A stretch of DNA of 64,000 bases from Ecdyonurus torrentis (lineage: Eukaryota; Arthropoda; Insecta; Ephemeroptera; Heptageniidae): positions 28,156,067 to 28,220,066 of the forward strand of contig OX439136.1 in assembly GCA_949318235.1 (NCBI GenBank), in the 5' to 3' direction. Below are positions 23,326 through 34,479 of this stretch, piece after piece. The notes beneath the pieces were generated by a model, which worked only from the letters and a program-made list of their open reading frames with translations, was not told the origin of the DNA and made no database searches. The translations under genes were made by a program, and so were the position numbers. Numbering within the stretch: the stretch's first letter is position 1; each line of letters begins with the position of its first letter.

Positions 23326-23636
23326 GACTATTTTTAAGTGTATAATTTCAAATTTAGTAACTTATGACTAATTGATTTTTTCATACTAACTTTTAAAACT
23401 TACTCCTAATATATTTATAAAAAATAACCAAGACTTTATAATAATTAATTTTTAATGTTTATTTTTCTAAAATTTAAATTATAATATCTATAATATGAAA
23501 TATTGCTTTAATTTAAATAGTAAAAATATTTAGCTAGAATATTACTACTTCCAAGATATTAAGAATAATGATTTTAACCAAACTATAATTAGAGTATTGA
23601 GTTTTAATAAATCCTCTACATCATAAAAAGATTAGT

Positions 23637-23711
<75 letters not shown>

Positions 23712-24053
23712 TCTTTAACTTAACTTAAAAAATAAAATAATGTTCAAAAAGTAAATTATAAATTTCAAATATATCATAAAAACAAAATTATCGTAAATTT
23801 ATAAATTACCTATGAAAATATTTTAGAGATTATTAAACTAATTTCTTTTCTTGCTATATTACTTTCATTTTATTAATTTATTGTGAATATATTTCTATTA
23901 ATAATAATATTATGACTGAAACTATTTTAAAATATAATTATATTGCTTAATAAATATTTTTGTAATCAATATGTACCAATTGGTATTATGATCAATAAAG
24001 AAACTGAAATACTCACAAACACACATAATATCATTTTATATTATATATCAGAT
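23326..24053. other. AT-rich spacer with (TA)n
   Basis: Very AT-rich, with a (TA)n tract at about 23640-23706. No gene was recognised. Confidence 0.5.
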
Positions 24054-24150
24054 AGAAGCCAAAGTTTGTCCTATGCTTAGCAATGTTATTCATTACTCCA
24101 GTATGACCTCCAAACGTATTAAATATGATATCATGTGCATACACCCTATA
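24054..24150 (+). mobile_element. family C 3' fragment
   Basis: It matches the last 95 bp of the GGCCTCCAA sub-variant and ends GTGCATACACCCTATA. The octamer has decayed to TGATATCA. Confidence 0.8.
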
Positions 24151-24258
24151 GAAAAAACAAATGACTGTCTGGATGATGATCCCCTGCACAGTTTAAGACA
24201 ATCACACGCTTGATACACTTGCGCGCAGCGGCCATATCTGCATGTAAGCTTGAATTCT

Positions 24259-24295
<37 letters not shown>

Positions 24296-24362
24296 ATATA
24301 TTTAGAAGTTGAATATTACCCAGTAGTAGAGAATTCCTATGGGAAACCAATTACTAACTCAC

Positions 24363-24445
24363 CACGATTTAACTTAATAATTTTGTACAGTGTATATGCA
24401 TGGTTAGCCATCCGAGATGTGCCCTGCTCCCTAACTTTTGCCGTA
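24363..24445 (-). CDS. candidate internal exon, unknown protein
   Basis: On the minus strand, a pyrimidine-rich TTGTTATTTTGTTAG acceptor is followed by 83 open bases and an excellent donor, CGTG then GTGAGT. In the only open frame (first base completes a codon, last base starts one), the peptide reads STAKVREQGTSRMANHAY and continues about ten residues. The base composition is more balanced than the surroundings. No family was recognised. Its entry phase (2) does not match the exit phase (0) of the candidate exon at 28709-28948, so at least one more exon would be needed between them if they belong together. Chance splice sites in AT-rich DNA are the main alternative. Confidence 0.3.
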
Positions 24446-24479
24446 CTAACAAAATAACAAGTGGCAACGGTGAGCACTA

Positions 24480-24763
24480 TCTTAAAGGCGTATAACACGT
24501 TGAGAAAAAAAAAAAATCTATCACACTTAAATATCAACGTTGATTTCTAATTTATCTTACATTCACGAAATGTCAGTTGTGATTTTATGACGTCACAGCG
24601 CACTGGTTCTCGTGCGTGTAAAACAGGCAAGATGTGACGTCATTGTCCGCACGCTCTATTTTATGAATGTAAAATAAATTAGAAATTAATGCCTTTGGCC
24701 AAATGAACGTTGAATTTTAGGTATGTTAGAATATAAGACAAGTTTTTTGTTCTATGCCTTTAT
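24480..24763 (+). mobile_element. family B MITE
   Basis: It starts CTTAAAGGCGTATAACACG and ends TGTTCTATGCCTTTA, a clear terminal inverted repeat. TGACGTCA is in both arms, at 24588 and 24635. Confidence 0.92.
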
Positions 24764-24914
24764 ATCGCAAGTTGTGAAGTAACGATCGCAAAGTATCCTA
24801 GATGTTATGCAAAAAGTGTGGCATATTGGTGCAACTAGTTGCATAACATCCTAGGCGCTCTCAATGCAACAAAGAACCACTTTTCTGCAAGCTTTTTGCA
24901 ATCATTATTGATGA
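24764..24914. repeat. small inverted repeat, GTTATGCAA / TTGCATAAC
   Basis: ATCCTAGATGTTATGCAA and TTGCATAACATCCTAGG are inverted around about 24830. It shares words with the unit at 57165-57245. Confidence 0.55.
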
Positions 24915-25019
24915 TGCACTCCAAAAATGTGTATATTACTTTAGTTACGCATTGTTACTTATTTAAGATAATTACTTTTTAGTTAATACATTTTATCAAA
25001 TTAGTTAGTCTAATAGTTA
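24915..25019 (+). mobile_element. half of a hairpin element seen at 30592
   Basis: The sequence from CACTCCAAAAATGTG through TTACTTATTTAAGATAATTA matches one arm of 30592-30892. It runs directly into the 112-bp minisatellite. Confidence 0.6.
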
Positions 25020-25640
25020 GGTACATCTAACATATGACACCCTTGTATGTTCTCCTTAGGTTAGGACGATGTATAATTTAGCCATGACTGGTTCAATAAT
25101 AAATATAAACTTGAGTTCTCCTACAGTTAGTCTACTGTATAACATATGACACCCTTGTATGTTCTCCTTAGGTTAGGACGATGTATAATTTAGCCATGAC
25201 TGGTAAATAATAAATATAAACTTGAGTTCTCCTACAGTTAGTCTACTGTATAACATACCACACCCTTGTAAGTTCTCCTTAGGTTAGGACGATGTATAAT
25301 TTAGCCATGACTGGTTCAATAATATATGTCAACTTAAGTTCTTCAACAGTTAGTCTACTGTATAGCATACGACACTCTTGTATGTTCTCCTTAGGTTAGG
25401 ACGATGTATAATTCAGCCATGACTGGTTCAATATTAAATATAAACTTGAGTTCTCCTACAGTTAGTCTACTGTATAACATACGACAACCTCATATGTTCT
25501 CCTTAGGTTAGGACGATGTATAATTTAGCCATGACTAGTTCAATAATAAATATAAACTTGGGTTCTCCAAAAGTTAGTCTACTGTATAACATATGACACC
25601 CTTGTAAGTTCACCTAAGCCTAGGATGATGTATAACAGCT
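25020..25640. repeat. 112-bp tandem repeat, about 5.5 units
   Basis: Unit starts (AACATATGACACCCTTGTA-like) are at 25029, 25141, 25252, 25364, 25476 and 25588, spaced 112, 111, 112, 112 and 112 bp. Each unit has CTCCTTAGGTTAGGACGATG and GTTAGTCTACTGTATA. The units are highly similar; the last is partial and more diverged. Confidence 0.97.
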
Positions 25641-26072
25641 GAGTCGCAATGCAGAACATTTCAACACCTGCTTTTATTTATTCTTCGTCATGTCCCGTGC
25701 ATTTTCAATTACTTTTTAACCTTATCTTATTTATTTATTTTTTTTTTTCGCATTGGTATCTCAATTTATTGCTATAAGCTTAAGATTTGATTTTATAACA
25801 CAAAATAGCTATATATTCTTTAAAAATAATAAATTCATATCTTATAAAAAACTTACAGTACATAAATCAATCATAGCATTAAATTTGGAATGTGCATTAA
25901 TGGCAAAAAAAAAAAAAAAAAAAAAAAAAAGCACTTTTAACATATAAATGTTAACTTTTACTTTTCTAAAATAAGCAATGAAAAAAAAAAATCAAAAAAA
26001 AAAAATACTGACCAAAAATTTGTTTTGAATTAAAAAAACGTAATTCTCATGCATGTGATATTACAAATCTCC
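25641..26072. other. AT-rich spacer with poly(A)
   Basis: It holds poly(A) tracts at about 25903-25930. No gene was supported. Confidence 0.45.
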
Positions 26073-26281
26073 GCACGGAAGAATAAATAACGTAATTTAT
26101 GCTGCAATTTATGTCATTATGGCATAAATGATGCTAAATTACAACAACTTAAGTTACTATTTTGCGCAGCATAATATTTATGCTATGTAACAAATTTACT
26201 ATGCAGTATAGCATAAATTATGAACAAATTATGCTAAAAATGAGCTAGCATAATTGTTATTATTATATAGGTATTTTTGTA
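26073..26281. mobile_element. family E MITE
   Basis: It starts CACGGAAGAATAAATAACG, followed by TAATTTATGCTGC. The interior has many GCATAAATTATGC-type inverted words, and it ends near GAGCTAGCATAATTG and TATTTTTGT. Confidence 0.85.
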
Positions 26282-26617
26282 CGAGCAGGATCATAAAAAA
26301 TTATGATTTTTTTTACATAACAATTAAATTTTCGTAGAAAAAATTATCACATTCGAGCAAATAATATCAAACTATGCAAATTTTAATGAAAAAAAAAGCA
26401 CTGGTATTGAAACCTAGATTTTATTTGCGACATTATTTGCATCTTTTATTGCCAAACTTACTTATAGCAAATCTGTTTTTTTTTATATGTAATAATTAAG
26501 AAAAGAAAAACTGTTAAGTAAAAATACAGCAATAGCTTATCATTCATTATACACTTCAAAATACATAATATATTTTAAGTTTAATTTCTCTAAGAAAGAT
26601 GTTCAAAATTCAGTTTG

Positions 26618-26649
<32 letters not shown>

Positions 26650-27009
26650 GCAACTAATGTTAACATTTTCAACTTGAAAAAGTCATTGAAAAATTGCATT
26701 TGTTTTAGTTCAGAATAAAAAAACTACAACTATTTAAAAAAAAATAATAAATACTATAAAAAAAATGCGTTAAGAAAAGATTTTATTTTCTTTGACTTGT
26801 ATTACGTAGAAATATGCAAATTTATATAATATTAGCTAATGTTATAATTACTGTGATTATTATACAAATTTGTAAAATTAGTTAAGGTATATTGTTGTTG
26901 TTATAGACGTCAACAGAGGGCACTACTGGTCGACTATTTTAACTACAAAAGTCGATGAGATGCAACAATGTTATGGTAGATTATACACTACGTTACAGTT
27001 TAATAAAGA
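26282..27009. other. AT-rich spacer with poly(A)
   Basis: An A homopolymer lies at about 26620-26647. No gene or family copy was recognised. Confidence 0.45.
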
Positions 27010-27480
27010 ATTGTACGGTCATTCCAATAAAAAAAAATGAAATCTTATTGGCAAATGGGAATAACATGTATTTAGATAGAGTTTAGCGTCAAATGAAATC
27101 TCCATCTGATTGTATTGAATGGCCATAAGCCAATAGGTTGGTTGCATTCATGTTAAAGTCGACGCCATGAGTGAGTACTAAATAACATTGGCTGGTATAG
27201 GAAAATGGCACATTTTGCCAGTTTAAAAATACTTTGCAATTTTTTTGAGAGCATTGAAGCTTTTAACAGGTTGAATTAGTACTTCAAGTATGCAAGAAAA
27301 ATAATAATGACCAAAAAATAGCTAATTTACCAAAGAAAATAGCCAAAAACTACGTTTGTCCTATGCTGAGCAATGTTATTTATTGCTCAAGAAGAGCATC
27401 GAAAAGCACTCAGAATGACGTCATGCGCACACACCCTATGCAATTTCATTTTTTATTGGAATGATTGTACAGTATATTTG
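27010..27480. mobile_element. inverted repeat hosting a family C copy
   Basis: GTCATTCCAATAAAAAA (27023) and TTTTTTATTGGAATGATTG (27450) are inverted arms lying on either side of the C element at 27132-27440. An older palindromic element was thus probably opened by that insertion. Confidence 0.6.
27132..27440 (+). mobile_element. family C MITE, full length
   Basis: It starts AATAGGTTGGTTGCATTCA and ends GCGCACACACCCTAT. TGACGTCA is at 27416. Confidence 0.92.
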
Positions 27481-28133
27481 ATAAGAAATGGGACACAAAT
27501 GATTTTACGTATTTTTACCGCACCAATACGAGTCGATGAATAACAATGAGAGAGGTGTTCACTGTTGCACTTCTCCGCCTTTTACTTGACTTTTATCATT
27601 TTGATGATCCAATTGGTCAAGACACTCGTCCAAGCGATAAGTAAACATCATGCAAACAAGAGAGAAGGTGGGCGAGCATATTTTGGTTTGTTTTGATAAA
27701 AGTCAAGTCTCAAGGTGTGTGTAATTGTTGTACAAAGTTTAAATTTTTATTTTCTAAATTGCCGAAATATAGGCTTTAATTTGATGTATAAGAAGTTTCA
27801 TTTTTCATTAATCCTCATATTGTTATTTGCGTTTAAAAACGGGCAATTTTTTTATAAACACCCTGTATATTATTAAAGCTGCATTTTAATTTGATTTGCT
27901 CTTTATATATGAATAATAAATAATAGGAAGAGTTTTAGATATTTTTTCTTACTAGAAAATATAACAATTGGTTATGCACATTTTCTCTTTAAGTCTCCGA
28001 GTTTCATTATTTATAAAAATGCAAGGCTCAACAAGTTTTTTTTTTTTTGTGTTTTACTACATTTTAATTTACTGGACAAGCATGTTCTTATCTTGTACGT
28101 ATCGTGTGACAGTTATTGAATAGTAAACGATTA
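27481..28133. other. unassigned spacer with a loose inverted repeat
   Basis: TTGACTTTTATCA (about 27588) and TGATAAAAGTCAAG (about 27693) are inverted around about 27640. This may be another decayed hairpin element. No gene was recognised. Confidence 0.45.
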
Positions 28134-28435
28134 TTTAAAGACATAGAACAAAAACCATGTCTAATATCCAAACATACCTAAATATCAACATTATTTTGAC
28201 CGGAGTCATTGATTTATCATTTATTTTACATTTACAAAATGTCAGCTGCGGGTTTACTACGTCATAGCTCACCTGTTTCCGTGCGCGTGGACTAGTAAAC
28301 TGTGACGTCACAAGCCCGCAGCTGTGATATTGTAAATGGAAAATAGAAATCAATGACTATGGGCAAATCAACATTGATATTTAGGTATGTTAGGATATTA
28401 CGCATGGTTTTGGTTCAATGTGTTCTACGCCTTTA
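28134..28435 (+). mobile_element. family B MITE, full length
   Basis: It starts TTTAAAGACATAGAACAAAA and ends GTGTTCTACGCCTTTA. The arms meet near a CGTGCGCGTGGACTAG centre. TGACGTCA is at 28303; the mirrored site reads TACGTCAT. Confidence 0.93.
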
Positions 28436-28484
28436 TGAAAGATCTCTAACATTAATAATATCTCGCAGATAAAAAGAAAAATAA

Positions 28485-28491
<7 letters not shown>

Positions 28492-28580
<89 letters not shown>
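28492..28580. repeat. (TA)n microsatellite
   Basis: About 89 bp of TA. Confidence 0.97.
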
Positions 28581-28583
<3 letters not shown>

Positions 28584-28708
28584 TTATCTGCTTTCAACTT
28601 TTAGTCAACCAACTTATATTAAGAAGTTAAATGTAATTATAACTTTTAGCAAATACCACATTTTAAACATTATAATAATAATAGTAAAAGTAAGAGATAA
28701 AAAGTTAC

Positions 28709-28948
28709 CTGTTGTTGATTTTTCTTTAAATAAGATTTGGTTTGCTGCAGATAATAATTATAAACATAAGGAGGTAGAGCTCTCTTAGTTTCTTCTCCTA
28801 TCCACAGTTTGAGAGGATTTGTACATCGCGGAAGTTCAAGTGAAGCACTGGTCGCGATCACTGTGTCCCATTGTTGTTGAGGGGATGTTGTGTCGGGGGT
28901 AAGGGTAGCGGGGGTGTGGGGGCAACCATCGCACCACGAGCTTTCACC
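28709..28948 (-). CDS. candidate internal exon, 80 codons
   Basis: On the minus strand, 240 bases are open from a possible acceptor (ATATATTCAG) to a strong donor, CAACAG then GTAACT, both phase 0. The peptide includes SASLELPRCTNPLKLWIGEE, followed by a Pro-Tyr-Tyr-rich part and a lysine/glutamine-rich end. The GC content is far above the flanks and the amino-acid composition is balanced, which favours a real coding exon. The 5' boundary is less certain because the acceptor lacks a good pyrimidine tract. The frame also has no ATG, so this cannot be a first exon as drawn. No family was recognised. Confidence 0.45.
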
Positions 28949-29211
28949 CTGAATATATCGGATATATGTTGCTAAACATCGCTACTCCAACTTTGTTACA
29001 TAGGGTATTATTTTGACTTTTTTTTTTTTTTTTTTTACCGTTTATAATGATTTTTTTTAACTGTGTCAGTATTATCGTTAGTTTTTTTGTTTTTTGCCGT
29101 TTTTTCCTCTTTTTCCTTCTTTTTCTTTTCTTTTCTTTTTTTTTTTTTTGCCTATTTTTTCCCCCTTTTTATAAAAAAACATTTTTAACCTTTGTTTTAA
29201 CTGTAATGCAA
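28949..29211. other. T-rich spacer
   Basis: T homopolymers and CTTTT-type runs at about 29018-29170. No feature was recognised. Confidence 0.45.
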
Positions 29212-29510
29212 AGGTAGTAGCCAGGTAGTACAAAGGTAAATCTTAAAAAATGATAAGTACACGTGAAATAGCTAGCCAGGTAGTACAAAAGTAAATCATA
29301 TGATAATGATAATTACAGGTTAAATAGCTAGCCAGGTAGTACAAAAGTAAATCATATGATAATGATAATTACAGGTGAAATAGCTAGCCAGATAGTATAA
29401 AAGGTAAATTTTAATGATAACTACAGGTGAAGTAGATAGCTAGGTAGTACAAAGGTAAATCATATGATAATGATAACTACAGGTGAAGTACCTAGCCAGG
29501 TAGTACACAA
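29212..29510. repeat. tandem repeat of about 56 bp, five units
   Basis: The word GCCAGGTAGTACAAA recurs with CCAGG-equivalent positions at 29221, 29276, 29332, 29388, 29440 and 29496, giving spacings of 55, 56, 56, 52 and 56. Each unit also has AATCATATGATAATGATAA and ACAGGTGAA. Confidence 0.95.
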
Positions 29511-29784
29511 AACGTTATTCTACCTGCATTACCAATACATTGACGCAATATTATGTTTGTTTTATTTTCTTTGTAGAAATAAATAGTTTATTTTAAGAGT
29601 TCTAGCCACAAAAACTTTTTATTTGCTTTTATAGTACATAAGCAGAAAAATAAATAATGCATAACTTTTCAGCAACTGAGAAACGAAGGCAACTCGCTTT
29701 ACAACTTCGACTGTTTTGTCATAAAACTGACGCCAAGTGTGCAAGGCGTATATTTTATCATTATTTAATTTGAGTTTGTATCAA

Positions 29785-29955
29785 ATAATATATGCTTAAG
29801 TCTCGGGCCTAAAGCTCAAGACAGCGGTCGTTTCTTATCGCAATTCTTATCCCACTCCTGAGATAGTGTCCATAAAGTTGGCATTGTTCAAACCTTATCA
29901 CATCACTGTTACAAGAAAATCGCTAAGAAAGGACCGCTGTCCTAGGCTTAACAAC
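29785..29955. mobile_element. hairpin MITE with TTAAG ends
   Basis: AGACAGCGGTCGTTTCTTA (29819) is inverted to TAAGAAAGGACCGCTGTCCT (29923). TTAAG flanks the left end and CTTAA the right. It occurs once in this window. Confidence 0.7.
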
Positions 29956-30317
29956 CTTTATTAACAACAAATCAGGAGATAGGACTTGCAAAAATAACAT
30001 TAAATTGTCACAAAATTAATTGAAAGTAGGAGATTTTAACTTATGCAGTCAGCACAACGATTTCTATTGAATTTCGTTCAAGCATGTCATAATGGAAGGG
30101 GAAAAAAAAACGAAAAAACGAAAAAAACAAAATCCAATTCCGCATTTTTATTTTATATATTTATATATTTTTTAGCACCCAATTGCAAAGATACTCCGTG
30201 AAATTCAGCAGCATTAATTTCAAAAGTTCTATTTTATGTCGATTTCATGTCATTTTTTTTTTTTTTTTATATATATATTTAGATCAGTTTATTTTGAATT
30301 ATCTATACTGCAGTTCC

Positions 30318-30532
30318 ATAGAGAACGAATAACTTACATAAATTATGCTATGACTTTATGTCATTATAGGATCAATGATGCTAAATTAGAATGCAAATAA
30401 ATATTAACATAATATTTATTCTATATAACATAGTTATTATGCAGTATAGCATAGATTATGCTGTATAGAACAAATTGTACTGCAAATAAGCTAGCATAAT
30501 TATTACACATTTATTTTTGTGAGTATGCATTG
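30318..30532. mobile_element. family E MITE
   Basis: It shares TATGCAGTATAGCATA, AAGCTAGCATAATTATTAC and the TTATTTTTGTG end with the other E copies. Confidence 0.82.
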
Positions 30533-30591
30533 AAAATTACATACTAATACTTTTAAATTTAAAACTTGGCTATAAAAAAATATACGTTAGG

Positions 30592-30892
30592 ACGCACTCA
30601 AAAAAAAAAAAAAAAAAAAAGGTGCGAATCAGTTACGAATCCTAACTTATTTAAGATAATCACTTTTGAGTTATTATGAGCAGATAAAATAATGTATTTT
30701 AGCAAGTTATTAACAATAGCTAATTTAACTTGTTTTAAGTTATTTTCGGCTGTTTTAAGTTAAATTAGCTATTGTTAATAAATTGCTAAAATGCATTATT
30801 TTAGCTGCTCATAATAAGTTAAAAATGTTTATCTCAAATAAGTTAGGATTTGTAACTAAAGTAATGCACACTATTTTTGAGTGACTATAATA
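30592..30892. mobile_element. long hairpin element
   Basis: Long arms pair from CCTAACTTATTTAAGATAA / ATCTCAAATAAGTTAGGAT to a centre near 30745 (TAACTTGTTTTAAGTTATTT). The ends carry CACTCAAAAA and TTTTTGAGTG. A half-copy lies at 24915-25019. Confidence 0.88.
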
Positions 30893-31027
30893 TTTATGAT
30901 TGTACATAGTGTCAAAATAAAGTGTAAAATATGCATAAAGACGCTACCAAGTGTCTCGCAATAATATTTAAACTTCTAGTGTTATGATAAGTCACATCAA
31001 GCATGCCTTACAAAAATATTATATAAC

Positions 31028-31370
31028 TTAAAGGAATAGACCAGAGAAAACCAAAAGCATTTATATCACAAAACACTTGATGGGATTTACATAAATAATA
31101 TTAGTTTGTCCCAAAACCCAACAGTAGCCCCGTGGCAGTAATCAGAAATTCCAATTTATGCAACCCGCACAACATTTTCATACTAATTTTTGCATGTTTC
31201 TGACGTCATAAACATGAATAGTCACGCAAATTTCATATTTTACATTTTTTTCACGTTCTCTCGTGGGGCTACATTAACATTCTGATAAAAATTGTCATCA
31301 GCTTTGAAGTTCCCATTTCGTGTTTATTGATTAAAAAGCTCATGTTGTTTTGTGTGGTCTATGGCTTTAA
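31028..31370 (+). mobile_element. family A MITE, full length
   Basis: It starts TTAAAGGAATAGACCAG and ends TGGTCTATGGCTTTAA, so TTAA stands at both edges. TGACGTCA is at 31201. This is one of the best-preserved A copies. Confidence 0.93.
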
Positions 31371-31616
31371 AGAAAATAATAATTTACACTTTTTTTTTTT
31401 TTTTTTTTGTACATTCTTGGCAAAGCAAATGAAGATCGCAATGCGTAGAGTGTGAAATACCATATTTCTTTAAGCAACAATAGTGCCAACTTTAGCAATT
31501 TTTTTTTCTTTTTTTAATTTTTTTTATCTTAAGACAAGCTTTAGTTTTATTATGAAATATTGCTTAGTTTTCTAGTAAAAATTTACTCACTTTATTATGA
31601 AGTTGATTATCATTTT

Positions 31617-31664
<48 letters not shown>

Positions 31665-32218
31665 ATTTTTAAGTTTATTAGATAAGTTTTAAAATTATTT
31701 ACCACACTTTAAAATAATATACAGTTATAATGAAATTACAACTTTTTTAATATCGTTTTTAAAACGTGGTGTCCTCATTTTCTATCACTTACTGTTATAC
31801 TTTAGCCGGTGTATTTTTTTCTTATTTAATTAATTGATCACGTCTTACTAAATAGAAGTACAATAACAAAATTTACTAAAATTAAAAAAAAAAAGAAATA
31901 AAGAAAAGAAAAGTTGGAACCCTGACTGCTGTCGCAACAAAAACATAAGCAAAAAATTAACTAAATTCCGCTTAGTTTCACGTTATAACCATCAAAGAAA
32001 AAAATAATCTAATATACATTTTCCTTTTTGATATTATTATACATGAATGTGATGTTCAACAATTGCTAGAGCGCTATTTTCACCACGTGTGAAGTTATGA
32101 AACAAAGTACACCTTGTTTTTACGTAATTATCAGTGATGAAATAATGTCTCGCTTTAGGCGTATGACCGAGCAAGGTTTTCACTTAGGATCAACACAATA
32201 TCTATTATGTGGAATACC
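31371..32218. other. unassigned spacer
   Basis: It contains poly(T) (about 31389-31407) and (TC)n (31620-31660). The part from 31890 to 32215 looks less repetitive, but I could not define an exon in it. Confidence 0.4.

Positions 32219-32306
<88 letters not shown>
32219..32306. repeat. (TA)n microsatellite
   Basis: About 88 bp of TA. Confidence 0.97.
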
Positions 32307-32312
<6 letters not shown>

Positions 32313-32477
32313 ATATAAATACACATATATATGTGGTATACATATACATTATAGTGATCACAATAAGAGATTGCGAACTGTTATTACTTTCAAGCTTTCA
32401 AATTTATTACAGCCATTCTTTTCCACTAAAAGAAACAAAAATAATAAAACTAATACACTGAAAAATCACTATTTTCA

Positions 32478-32697
32478 AAATAGATCTTTTCGAATCAAGA
32501 TGAAGCTACTACACTTTACAAATTTCCAACGAATGAACGATCTACACTTTACAAAGTCGTGGTTACCTGGAGCTTCTGCTATATAAAACAGGTGTGAATT
32601 CTCCAGGTAAACGTAAATTTGTAAATTGTAGATCGGGCATTCGTTGGAAATTTGTCAAGTGTAGAAGCTACATCTTGACGCGAGAAGATTGAAATTC

Positions 32698-32698
<1 letters not shown>
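32478..32698. mobile_element. 220-bp hairpin abutting (TA)n
   Basis: The arms (about 32478-32574 and 32601-32698) pair through AAATTTCCAACGAATG / CATTCGTTGGAAATTT and CTACACTT / AAGTGTAG. The loop is about 26 bp. The right end runs straight into a (TA)n tract, and another (TA)n lies 170 bp to the left. Confidence 0.9.

Positions 32699-32787
<89 letters not shown>
32699..32787. repeat. (TA)n microsatellite
   Basis: About 89 bp of TA, directly following the hairpin. Confidence 0.97.
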
Positions 32788-32792
<5 letters not shown>

Positions 32793-32867
32793 TATAAATA
32801 TATATATAGTCAACTTACGCCGATGGTTTTAAAACAGTTTTTCTCAAAAGTAGATTTATGTAAAAGT

Positions 32868-33438
32868 GTGTTTAGTGATAAAATAAACAAAGTGACAGCT
32901 CAACAATACTAACAAAGTTCTAGCAGACGACTTTGTGTTCCTGTCTACATTTAACATGCTTTCTTATGGGGCAATGAAACAGCTATAACTTGACTTACAA
33001 TCTTGTCAACATAATATTTTTAATTCATTTTTTATTAACATTATATGTCTAACACTTATTATTTATTATATATTGTAACTGACTACTGTAAAACAGTTGG
33101 GTTAAATTGAGAGGTTGTATGCCTGATTTCGCCCAATAAAAAGCCGTTAATTATTATTATTATTACAATTATTTTTCGGAATTGAAATTTTTACTGTAGC
33201 GTGCTGAGCCTACAAGCTTTTCATTTCTTGGATTTCAAGTCCATTTGGTTACAAATTATTATTTCTATCCAATTGACTTGAACTCCAGGAAAACAAAAGC
33301 TTTAAAACTCAGTAAGCTACAGTAAAAATTTCAGCTGAGAAATAATTCTATCTCAAGTTATAGCTGCTTCATTGCCCCATAAGAAAGCATGTTAATTGTA
33401 GACAGGAACACAAAGTCGTCTGCTAGCACTTTTTTTTT
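32868..33438. mobile_element. family I inverted-repeat element, LINE tail in its centre
   Basis: AGCAGACGACTTTGTGTTCC (32924) is mirrored by GGAACACAAAGTCGTCTGCT (about 33404), with arms continuing through the GCATGTTAATTGTAGACAGG region. The centre (about 33040-33172) contains AATAAAAAGCCGTTAATTA and an (ATT)n tail, the look of a truncated LINE 3' end. Confidence 0.8.
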
Positions 33439-33545
33439 CAGTGTAATAAATCTTCGTATTACCTAGCTAATACATTAACCAAGCGTTAGACAAAAAAAAT
33501 ATTTATACACAAATATTTACATATATATCACGATGCAGTCTCATT

Positions 33546-34329
<784 letters not shown>

Positions 34330-34479
34330 CTATACTCGACTCAAAAAACGTGAGTTACCTGTCGTTTGACTTTTTTACGGTATCGCCCAGCCACCCCCCT
34401 TCTCCTCAAATGTGACAACGGGCGATACTTTAGGTATGTCCGATTTAAATCGAGTGAGGTTTTTTAAGTCGAGTATAGA
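34330..34479. mobile_element. family M MITE abutting the LINE
   Basis: The ends CTATACTCGACTCAAAAAAC and TTTTTTAAGTCGAGTATAG are inverted. The right end is immediately followed by the first readable LINE codons. Confidence 0.85.

Noticed and set aside
25020..25640. CRISPR-like array
   Set aside because: Whole 112-bp units are repeated without unique spacers, and the genome is clearly eukaryotic; this is a minisatellite.
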